A model generated the notes under the pieces. It was not told where the DNA came from. It made no database searches and saw only the letters and a list, made by a program, of their open reading frames with translations. This document shows positions 36,101 to 48,100 of a stretch of DNA of 64,000 nucleotides, piece after piece; within the stretch, counting starts at the first letter, position 1; each line of letters starts with the position of its first letter. The translations under genes were made by a program, and so were the position numbers. Location: contig JAFZQU010000024.1 in the NCBI GenBank assembly GCA_017620255.1, positions 1-64,000 on the forward strand, in the 5' to 3' direction. This stretch comes from Lachnospiraceae bacterium (GTDB lineage Bacteria > Bacillota > Clostridia > Lachnospirales > Lachnospiraceae).

Positions 36101-39100
36101 CAGGGTTACATCCGTATAAGTCTTGCCGCCGATGCGTCCGACATCCAGGATCTCGGGCTTGTCGGTGGACTTTTCAAAGCCTTCCGGTGCCTCTGTCTCG
36201 TAGAAGTAGTACTGTCCCCAAGGCAGATCCGGTACTTCGATCACACCGAGTTTATCCTTATCATAGGAGGACTCAAGATTCAATGCCACCGGTTCGTCCG
36301 CCGGATCGTTTCCTTCCGGTTTTTCAGGGGTCGGATCCATCTTGCCTTTCAGCCTGTAGAGATTGAATTTCGCGCCGGCCAGCAGATTTTCGGTACCTGC
36401 TTCGGTATCCTGTCCCTTCTTGATCAGTTTGACGGAACCCGGAAGTTTCTTGTTGGTCACTTCACACAGATCATATTCCAGTTCCACAACACCGTCTTTC
36501 TCGCCGAGATAGAACGGTTTCTCAATCCTTGCTTTTTCTTCCGCCGTCAGTTCATATCCCTGCGGTACGGTCTCAACAAAGTGATAGGTACCCCAAGGCA
36601 GGCCGGAGATCTCTATCGTTCCGTCTTCTTCCGTTGCAACGGTTGCGTAGATCGTTCCGTTTTCACCTGTTTTCAGATTCTTCAGCGCGGACTTTAAGAG
36701 TGCCAGTGCATCCGCACCCTGTGCATCGTCTGCATAAAGTGTGAAGATAACGCCCTTGATAGGATCGCCCTTCTCGTCCACCTTCTTCAGTTTCACTTTA
36801 CCAAGCTCCGGCGTATTAACGATGGCGCCAAGCTGGGAGTCCTTCGTTAACAGGACTGTTTCTTCGCTGGTGATGCTGAAGTGTACGCCACGGTATGTAA
36901 AGGCAGCGTCGGACTTGGGATCCACATTTTCCACATGTCCTTCATATCCCTCAGGTACAGCCTCTTCCAGATAGTAACTGCCGTACGCAAGTGATTTTTC
37001 AGGGAAGGTGAAGAATCCGTCTTTGTTGGTCGTGAATATGCCGTGCTCATCCGTATAAGGCTGCATCACGATCGGGTCTACACCGGTTGTGGTGGTGCCG
37101 ATGGTCTCCGGATGCGTTCCCTTGTACAGCTTAAAGGATGCCACTACAGGCGCTTTCTTTACGCTGTCCACCTTCTGCAGTTTCACGGAGCCTTTGATCT
37201 TGCGGTTGATGATACCCTTGTCCAGATCTTCCTTGGTCTCATCCTCGTTTCTGCCCACGAGATCCACATGCAGACCCTCTACGTCAAACGCCTTGCCTTC
37301 GGACTTAAGAGCATGTCCGATCTTGACTGTGCGTTTGCCGATGTACTTGAAATATCCTTCCTTGGGTTCGCCCTCTGTCAGTTCGTAGATACCCCAAGGC
37401 AGGTTGTTAAATTCTACAAAGTAGTTGCCGTTCTCATCCTTCTTCGTTGTCTTGACATCTGTATAGGATGTAACAATGTCGGATGTCCCTGCAACCAGCT
37501 TCAGCGTGAATTCCACGCCTTCGCCGTTAAAGTCTTTCTCCTCGTCATCGAAGAACTTCTGAACGGTCAGGGAGCCCGGTTTACGTTTGTTGACCGGCAT
37601 TACCACTTCGATCTTCTCAGGTTTTTTGAAGGTATCCCTGTCGATCGTAAACGTATATTCTGCCGCATCCCCTTCGTAATCATCCGGAACAGTCTCTACA
37701 AATACATAACTCCCCCACTCCAGATCGGAAACCTTGATGACACCCGATTCCGATCCGACCGTAGCCGTCACGAAGGAGTCTTCCGTTCCTCTGGTAACCG
37801 GCGTTCTGCTGTCATCTTTTTCGATCTTGTACAGTTTGAACGTTACGTTGTTCATCGTACCGATCGGGTTGTAGCCCTCACCTGCGGATTCGGACTCTTT
37901 CTTGACCAGCTTCACGCCGCCCTTTGCAGGCGGGTTGATGAATGCATTCTCGGATGCACTGAACTTGGAGTTCGCCGGTACCTGGATCAGCTCCGTGAGG
38001 TTTCTCGTCTTCGTGTTGTCGCTTGTCAGGATCGAGAAATCATAAACGTTCGTATCCAGTTCATACGCGTCATCCGGCGTGGAAACTTCCTCGATCGTGT
38101 AATCTCCGGCCGCAACAAACTTCGCGCGTACGATACCGTGTTCGTCACCTTCCGCCTGGGATTCAACCGTCCAGGACGCATTCGTTGCTTTGTTTGTGAT
38201 CTTGTAAACAACGCCGTCTAAGCCATTCTTCGCGCCATCCAGTTTTCTGAAGAGGATATATGCGTAGAAATCATTCGGGCCGTTTACCCAGGTTAAGGAG
38301 TTCGAAGACTGTTCCTTGTCTTCCGGAGCCTGATCGACTGTCACTACGAACGGACCGATCATATCTGTCTGCATCGTGTAAACGATGGTCTGGCCGTCCA
38401 CGGTTACCGGATCGGGTTCCTTTGTCTCCTGCATGTAATACTTCTTATCTTTGCCGCAAGGCAGTCCGGTCACTTTGATCTTACCGATCGTAACACCCTG
38501 CTGCTCACCCGGGGATACCAGCGTCTTGGTATAGCCTTCGGTTTCCTGTGCCTTCGCAAGATCCATGGAAACATATGCATAGACACCGGGTGCTGTTTCT
38601 TTTACATATACCTGTTTTTCTTTCTTGTTACTGTCGGTCCCCTGGAACAGTTCAAACTCTGCTCCGCTTAAGCCGTGACCCTTGTCATCGATCTTCCTGA
38701 GGCCGATATTACCGTGAATGTTCTGGTTCACGATCACGCCAAGATTATATTCCAGATGGGACTCATCCGTCATATTCTCAGCACCTACATATACACCGTT
38801 TTCATCCGGGATATAGCCGGTCATCAGCTGGTAGCCTTCCGGAACTTCACGCTCGATCAACCGGTACTGTCCCCAGGCAAGTTCCTTGATCTCGATCTCG
38901 CCCTTCTTTGTAACCAGATTGAAGAAGGAAAGCAGTCCGCCTTCACCCGTTACATAATAGCCGGTCTCCGCATTTTCCGGATTGTTGATCTTGATCCAGT
39001 TGCCGTCCTTATCCTGTTTCTGCAGTTCGAATGCAACGCCGGCAACAGCCTTGCCCTTGTTGTCTTCCTTCTTCAGGGACAGTTTGCCCTTCTTGCGTTC

Positions 39101-42100
39101 GTTCAGGATCTTCAGCGTCTCATCGCTTTCGCTTCTGAAGTCATGCTCCAGATGCTGTGCATCGATCACGATATTCGTAGGTAAAGTCACACCATCCGGC
39201 AGTTTATAGCCTGCTGGTGTCTTTACTTCCTGTACATTATATGTGCCCCACGGAACGTTCTCAAAGGTTACGACACCGTCTGTTCCGCTACTGATGGTCT
39301 TGGACCAGCTCTTGCCTGCCGTTGTTGTGCCGCTCAGGGTAAAGGACGCATTTGCAAGCGGTACTTCAGCCGTGTCCAGAACATAGTACTTGAACAGTTC
39401 TACTTTGCCGGGCTTCGGTGTGTTGTATACGCAACGGTTTCCTTCATAGTATGCGACTTCGCCGTCCCATGTGATCTCGAAATCATCCGGAGTGTCTCCC
39501 TGCTTGATCTCGAACTTAAACTTCGTGCGGTCATCGATGTTCTCCGGCAGCGTCTCATATCCGTCCGCCGTAGTCAACTCTACAAAGTAGTAATAACCTA
39601 CTTCCAGATCCTTATTTGTACGGATCCAGCCGTTTGCCGCGTTCAGTGTATTTTCGCCCGAGTATCTGGTCAGTCTCTGATACTCTCCGTCTGCCGTTGC
39701 TTTGTAATACAGAGCAAACGTGATCTGGTCGGACATGATCAGACCGTTTGTCTCCTTATCTCTCTTGGCAAATTCAGCTTTGCCTTTGATCGGTGTGTTT
39801 TCCGCTTTCTTGATGGACTTGCTGTCTTTGCCATCCTGCATGGCAACGAAATCAGTTACAACACGTGTAAAGTTGCCGTTTGCGTCCGGAGCGATGGTAA
39901 AGTGATACTGTACTCTGTCTTCGATCTCTTTTTCCAGGAAATATCTTGTGTCGGAGGTCTCCGTCTCAACCAGGTAGTAATCACCCCAGTTCAGGTCGCT
40001 TGTCCATACTTCACCGTTAACGGATGTGATCTCATCGAGTCTTGCGTCCGTCTTCGGATTTCCGAGAACAGGTTTGCCGTCTTTACTCGTGCCTTTGAAC
40101 AGAGCAAACTTCGCGCCGCTGATGGCTGTTGTGCCTTCCATCTTCATCAGCATTGCTTTGCCCTTCTTCGGCGTATTGTCTACGGTTTCCGCGTTCTTTA
40201 AGGTACCGTCATAATTATCCAGTCCGACATTGTTCACGCCGTTGTCAGACATGGTCACGCTGAAGTAGTAGAAGTCCGTATTTTCATCCCACTTGCTCCA
40301 GATCTCTTTTTCATCCGCATTGAGGTACGGATAGGTATTGACCGCTTCCGGTGCGAATTCACAGTCAGATACTTCGTAGATCCTGTATCTGCCTACCGGT
40401 AACCCGCTGAATGTAACAACACTGGTAAAGTGTCCGATCACGGTGTTGTCCTTATCGTCCTCTTTGTAGAAATCATTTTCGGCGGATTCGGTCGCATCGT
40501 AATCTGTCCACTGCTCTCCGTCGAACTGCTGCAGGATGAATTTAGCACCCTTCAGTTCTTCGGTTCCGGACAGGGTCTTCACAAACTGTACGCCTGCATA
40601 TACCTTCGTATTTACGAATTCGAGTTCCGCATCGTAATCGTCACCTGTTCCGTCAATGTCGAAGGAACGGATGATGACCGGATTCTCCGCATTGGGCTCA
40701 TAGCCGTCCGGAGGCGTGATCTCGTATACTTCATAATGTCCGTAGGGAAGATTTGCCACGGTAAGGATCGCCTGATCGTTGGTCTCCAGTTTGCCCTTCT
40801 TGGTTGCAAAGATAGCCTTTACGAAATCGGTGATGTTCTGCAGCACGGAAGTGCCTCTGTAGTCGCTGCTTTCCAGTCCCGTGTATGCGTATACGCCTGC
40901 GCTGCCGCTTACCTTCACTTCATGGTAAGCGCCGTTGTCCACGCGTACCAGATCAAAGGTCGCGCCTGTCAGTCCATTCTTGGCATTATCCACTTTATGC
41001 AGCTTCAGATTGCCCTTGATCGGTGTATTGATCAGTTTGGCTGTATTGGTCGCATCATAAGTAGCGTCCGCACTTGCATTGGATGCGTTGATCGTCAGCA
41101 GTGCCGAGCTCGTGGTAACAGCCGTGAATCCTTCCGGTATCTCTGCTTCTTTGAAGTAATAATCTCCCCAGGGAAGGTTTTCAACCGTGATCTCACCTTC
41201 CGCATTGGTTACCAGCAGAGTCTCCACATGACCGTCTTTGAATGTGTAGTCGATCTTATTAGTATTGTTCTTTATGCCATCCAGTGTAGCCGTGATGTCT
41301 GTATCCACGCCGTCACGACGGAACAGTCTGAAGGGGATACCTGCCATTCCGGCCTTGGTTTCTTCGTTCTCCTTGATGAGCTTCAGGCTGCCGTTCAGGC
41401 GCTCATTGACAGGAACTTTTCCTCTCAGCTCATCATTTTTGAGTGTACCTTCCGGTCTGCGGATATGTACATCCAGATGATCGCCGTCGATAATGAACTC
41501 ATAGGTTCTGTCAATTTCATCCGCAGGCATTACATAGCCTTCCGGAGCCTCTGTTTCAATAAAGAAGTATGTGCCCCACGGCAGATCGGTCACTTCGAGA
41601 GTGCCGCCTTGTCCGGTGGTATATTCGCCGTACTTGTAAACATCCTCATCGTTGCTGAAGAACGGGATCCGTTTCCTGATCTCCTGATACCAGTGAGACG
41701 GCTTGTCGGAATACAGATCGAATTTCGCGCCTGCAAGCTTATACAGGTATTCCGGATCGTCTGTTGTATCCTTCGCGATCGCCCATTTATCCAGGGAAAC
41801 CTTCCCCTTGACAGGCTGATTCAGGATAGTTCCGTCGTTGCTGGTCTTCGTTGCGTTCTCAGCTTTCACATAGTAGGTAAGATCATCCACGATCTCATCC
41901 TGCTCCGTGATATTGAAGAAGTACTGTGTTTCCGTATCAAACTCATATCCATTGATATCCTGGTTCTTACTCTCGATGAAATAGTAAGTACCGAATTCAA
42001 GACCTGTTACCGTCAGGCTGCCGTCTGCGGATGTCTTATCCGGATTCAGGCTGATCTTTTCGATCACTTCATATTTACCTGTCGTCTCGTTCTTCTTGAC

Positions 42101-45100
42101 GCGGTAGAGTTCGAAGCGGATGCCTGCAATACCCTCATTGGTATCCGCATCGCGTTTTACGATCTTCGCGGAGCCGACCTTGATATCATTGTCGATCATC
42201 TGTACGGTCTTGCCGTTCACATCCACGAATTCGTTGATATCCAGCAGCAGATTGCCGTTCTGGCCTTTGCCTACCGTAAAGCGATAGTGATTTTCATCCT
42301 TGTCGGCAAATACATAGACTTCCTTGCCGTCATATCTCACGGTCGCATTCTCGACGAAGTAGTAATCGCCCCACGGCAGATCGTTTACGGTCAGAGTCTG
42401 GTTGATCGTATCCCATGTACCGAAGGGTACAAAGAATTCCGTATCATCCGCTCTCTTTGCGTATTGTCTGTCATTCAGCTTGAACTCTTTGGAGTTCGTC
42501 ATCAGCGTGAAGTTGGCTTCGCCAAGCAGATAAGCGATCTTGGAAGCGGAAGTGATCTCGTTTCCGTTCTTGTCAACAAAACGCTTCTTCAGTGTCACAT
42601 GACCGAATTCCGGTTCATTCTTGACATAGTTGCTGATCAGGTCAATGATCTGATCTGCTTTCAGTGTGCGTCCCTTCTGGAGCACCACTGCTTCCACATT
42701 CTCCAGTGTCAGGTCGTTCCTGCCGTTGAATCCCGAATCTACTTTCAGGTAGATCTTCAGCGGTTCGTCGTCATAGAGATGTACATACCCCTCTTCTGTC
42801 GTTGTCTCTTCCAGAACATAGGTCCCTGCCTTGGCAAACGGAACGCTTACAACACCGTTTGTAGCCGGGATGTTCTCATAGATCGCGTCGCCGACCTTGG
42901 CGCCCTTATATCCGTTTGTTTCATATAAGGTAAACTTAGTCTGTTCGGACAGTTTCTTCTCGGGATCGAAGGCATTCACTTTCTCGAAGGAAAGCCTTGC
43001 CGCGAAGGAGTCGTTTTTAACCTTGATAGCCACATCGTCCGCTGTCAGATCGATCACCGGCTTGTCCGCAGTGGCGGTTGCCGCATCCAGCGTGAAGGGA
43101 TAAGGCTGTCCTTCCGTATATACGTACTTATCGGTATCCGGGGATTTCTTCTCAAAGAAGTAGTAGGTTCCGGGTGCCAGTTCATCAACGATCAGTTCGC
43201 CGTTTACGGTCTGCATTCTTGTCAATGAGGATTCCACGGCAAATCTGTAGCTGCCGTCAGCGACTTTGCTGACAAATACATACTTGCTCTCATCCGTAGG
43301 ATCAATGGATGTGCTCAGTACGAATTCCGCATTTCCTTCCGGGATCTTGACGTCTTTGGCGTCGGTCTTGATCAGCTTGATCTTGCCGCTGATCTCTTCG
43401 TTAACGAATACGCCCTGCTTCTTTAAGATATACTTGGCGCCTCCTATCAGCTGCGGTTCTGCCGCATTCTGATACCATGTCTCATCCACGGTAAATCTGA
43501 TCGGCTCTTTCGGGGAGTAAAGGACCGTACCCTTCTGGGCCGTGGTCACCGGATCCTCCTCGAGCCTGTATGTATGTCCGACCTTCAGTCCGTCGGTGAA
43601 GTATCCATACCCCCTCTTATCCTTCTGAACGGTGGTAATGATCTCATATTTCTTATTGTTGTCTGTCTCGTCGTACAGGAAGAACTTATATCCGAGTACA
43701 TCCGGATGCAAAACGGTTCCGCTGGGTCTGCTGGACATAATGTTCTTTTCGATCTCGATCGCAACAGGAACGCGCTTGTTGTAAACCGTGAACTTCAACT
43801 GCATGCCGTTGATGCTTGCGTCACGTTTCACATTGGCGTTTTCCGCACTGATCAGCTCGGTCTTTTCTCTTGTAACATTGAAATAGATGTTTTCTGTGTA
43901 CGCTACGAAGCCGTTTTCGTACGCATCCGGCAATCCCGTTTCCTTCAGATAATATTTGCCTACCGGAAGGTCTTTCACTTCAAAGGATCCGTTGGCATCG
44001 GTCTCGATAACGGTATTTTCACTGGCCTCGCGGGTCGCGTAAGTATAGGAGCCGTTTGAACCTGTGACATAGACCGGATCATTGCCTGTGGTCTTGATGA
44101 TGAACTTAACGCCAGCAAGCGGGAACGGAGATTCATCCCCGAGTCCTGCCATCTTGACAACCTTCAGGGTTCCCTTCTCACGCTTGGTATTCTTGATCTT
44201 AACGGTCTTCTTCAGGTTGCGAAGGGTCAGGGTTGTGCTGTTGTCCTTTCCGAGTCCTTCATAAACGATCTGATAATCATCGCTGTCGTTGATGGGCTGC
44301 CCGTTGGCATCCGCCTCATATACGTAAAGGACACGGTCCAGAGGCATCGGAGCATAAGTGATCTGGTTGTTTCCTTTTACTTTCTGTACAGCCATGGAGG
44401 CATCCAGGCACTCACTGCCATCCAGCGCATAGTAAACTCTGGAGCCGTTTGTGTCCTGGCTGTAAACGATCACATAGAATTCTTTGTCATTATCAACGGC
44501 CTTATTATTCCAGTCTTTCGCAACTTTCTTGATGGTCAGTTCGCCGGGTGTATATTTATTGGTAAAATCAAACGGGCCCGGATTGTCATAGCAGGAACCT
44601 GCCTCATTGGTCAGGGAGATCCTGTCATGCAGCTTGACGGTGTACTTATGTGTCCAATGGTGGTACATGCTGTCCACAAGGACTTTCAGGTGGATGGTCT
44701 TCTCCTCATAGGTAACACCGTTGACCTTATTATCCGGAATGACCTCCTTGATGGTGTACATGTAGTTTCTGTTCCATACTTCGATGGGGGTTGCATCCGT
44801 ATAATAATTCGAGGTTAAGTTAAAATCAGCATTCGTAAAGTAATGGCTGGTGATCTTTCCGTCATCATATGCCATCATGTCAAAGTAAACCCGGCCAAAG
44901 GTATCTTCTCTCTTATCCTTTGTCAGCGTGAGTTCACAATAGTTTGTATCCTTGACATATGTCTTGTCCGGCAGGGGACCATACTTGATGGTACCTGCGT
45001 TGGCCGACACATTGCCGCCGTCAAACTGTGTGAGTCTGAAGGTGAAGGTGGCGCCGTCCGGCCAGTCGTAGCCGGACTGGTCAAAGAGTTTCTTCACGTC

Positions 45101-48100
45101 AAAATCATACGGAATGCTCTTCTTTTCCGTATTGTCAAACTCGACCTTGTCGCAGTTCGAAGGCTGATTGATGAGCATCTGCTCCCTCTGGCCCTCGGGT
45201 CTGTCCAGGTCAAAGGTGGCAATGTAACGAAGCTTGGCCGTCAGTCTCTTGGTTCCCGTAACATCGATCGCCACAATATACTGGGTCTTATCATAGACAT
45301 ATCCACCCGTGACTTCACGCTCGACGACCTTGTATTTATAGGTGCCCGCCTTCTTGAAGGTGAGGGTCTTGAAGGTGATGGACGAACCGTTGTTCTGCAC
45401 GGAATCAACCAGCGTGTTGTTCTTCATGCCATCCGGCTGGTTGCCGTATGCATACAGATCAAACCAGAATTTCTGGTTGGTGTTCGGAGTCTTTCCGTCT
45501 ATGGTCTTTTTGCCGTAGATCGTGAACTTGCACTCGGTGCTGGGCGGCATCTTGTTCCATACGTTGTGCCACTCATTGCCGCCGATCTTTGCGATCTTGT
45601 CTGCGATCACCCAGCCCGCGGATACGACGCCGTTCGTGAATACAGCATTGGGTACCAGATGAACGCCGTCCGAAGATGCCCCGCCCTGACCGGCCGTTGC
45701 AGCAACCTTTGCATAAGGCGCGTTGAAGATTATGCTTTGGCAGATCAGATCCTCATCCGCGCCCGCATGCGTCCCTGTCCATCCGCTGTTACCGATCTTG
45801 ATCTGATACTGCGTAAAGGAAACCTTTTCATCAGGGATATTGAAGATGATATTCTGGGTTTCCTTCATCTTAATATGAACCTGGCTGTCCTGATTTCTGT
45901 CGCCGGAGCCGAAATACTTCGCAAAGTCACCTTTATCAAAAGTAATGTAATAGGTTCCGTCCGGGCAGTTTGACAGATCAAGTGTATAGAAATTATTATT
46001 GGCATCTTTCTGGGCTACCTTCTTAAAGTTGTAAGAGGCTCTGTTATAAAGCTCAAGGCTCTTTTCCTGCGCGTCACTTACCAGCTTGGATACCATATTC
46101 TGGATATACGGCTTGTCATAGGTCGTATAGTCAACAATGGTTCCATGCCCCTCGGCATTTCCTCCATTGTTGCCATTCATGTCAAAGCCCATCCGGTTCC
46201 AGACAGCCTGCGTTGTATAGATCAGCAGCATGCTGTCCTTGTTGTTCTCACCGTTTCTCTCGTAAAGCAGATCGCTTCCGTCATAGTCGCCGATATAAGA
46301 AACGCCTGCGGCACCGCCGCTGTTTCTGCCGGACTTGATCTGCGCATTTCCATGCAGTGTGCCCACAGCCATGGTGGATTCCAGGTCGCCCGCAACCGTC
46401 ACTTCGTTACCGACAATACCGTATAATACCGCATCGCCCAAAACGGTCTCAAAGGTTTCCCGTGTACCCGGAGCCATCTTGCCGTTCACCAGGGCTGCTA
46501 CCGGAGAGAACTCGGAAAGCGTGAAGTCAAGGCTCTCTTTACCGGAGGCATTATCTACGACTTCCACTTTGACATCGGCTGTTGTGATGTCCGTTGCTTC
46601 TTCCGTTGTATCCACATTCTCTTTGACAGCATCCGTCAGAGGAAGATGTACAACCGTTACCTCGTTGTCGTCTGTAAGACCCAGCTCATCTTCCAGCTGG
46701 TTCTTCTTGAAGTTGAGGCTGATCTTCACGGAGCCGTCTGCGGGCTGCAGTTCCTTGCGGTTTCCGTCTTCGTCCGTGATAAAGAAACCGATATCGTAAA
46801 GCAGGACATTGCTCTCATCGATCGCAGGTGCGTCCTCATCGCTTTCGTACCCGAGGATCTCTTCCGCGTTCTCATTCAGTGCCTGCATGTAAACATCGTA
46901 ATTGTACCCTTCCGATTCAGCTGTGATGGGGGTTACGATAAACTCCGCATCATCCGGGATGGCATTTGCATGCTGCAGGGTTGCGGTAACGGATACCTGG
47001 TCATCCTCATATTCGTAAACGGATTTCTTCCCGTCCGAATATTCGAAGTAAACGGTGGCGTCTTCCCGGATGGCTTTCCATTTCTCGCCGTCTTCCGTGT
47101 AGAAGTACGCATATCCGTTCTCGCCGTTTTCATCTGCCATCTCTTTGCGCTTCAGGGCTTTGATGACTTTCTTGTCGATCCTGGATTCTACGTAGGTGTA
47201 TTTAATCAGTCTGTCTGTGCCGTTTTCAACCTCAACGTCTTCCACCGGTGCTTTTTCGGCATCATCCAGCGCAAGAACATCCTCCGTGAACTCCGGAAGT
47301 TCCATGTCCTTGTAATCATCACTGATCTCATCACCGAACTGGTCAACGATGGTTGCCTTCAGTTCCGTGACTTTGCCTGCTTCCTCGGGATTGAGGGAGC
47401 CGTCCATGTTCAGGCTCATGCGGAGTGCTCCGTTCTCAACGGATTCCACAAAGTACTCGGCGCCGACTGCGGCGTCGTTTTCGCCTGTGATGTATAATTC
47501 GAATTCTGCTTTATCTAAATTGGAGAGATAAATGTCTTCAATGTGGTTGGATAATGTTTCAATGACATTGTCGGACAGCGTCCTGCCGTCATACTTCACA
47601 TCCGCTTCCGTATCAATGTGCAGTGCGTAATAGGTGTCATCCGGGAGTTCCGCCGGATCTACGGTGATATGAAGCTCCGTGTAGCCCTCGCCGTATACAA
47701 CCTGTCCGTCAGCTTCCAGGGACTTCTTCACTTCCGGTTCGGGTTCGGATTTCAGAGTGATCTGGGGATATCCGTCTTCACGAAGGGCATATGCGACTTC
47801 CATACCCGGGGAGATGGTGTCTACCCACAGTTCGAACAGCCCCTTGTCAAGACCCGCGATGTTATAGATGCCGCCGTTGCCCTTTTCCATGGTGCCATAC
47901 AGGGCATCCTCCATGAAGGGGATGGCGGAATCGGTGAATCCGAGCTTGAAGTGGTCGCCGTCTTTCATCTCGTCCGTATTGATATATACGGTGAAATCAT
48001 CGACAGATTCCACACGGATCCTGTCACTAAGCGCCTCTATAGACGCAGAAACAACACCGGCATCCTCTTCGCCCGTGTCTTCCAGGTAATCCGTATTCTC

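Noticed and set aside
37043-38221. Open frame of 392 codons on the plus strand
   Set aside because: It is also antisense to the fibre gene, in the same register, with no start signals. It is a by-product of codon usage.
40430-42928. Open frame of 832 codons on the plus strand
   Set aside because: It is antisense to the SpaA repeat array, lacks a ribosome site and domain features, and shows the Leu/Ile/Val/Arg-rich composition expected from the complement of Glu/Lys/Asp/Thr-rich codons.
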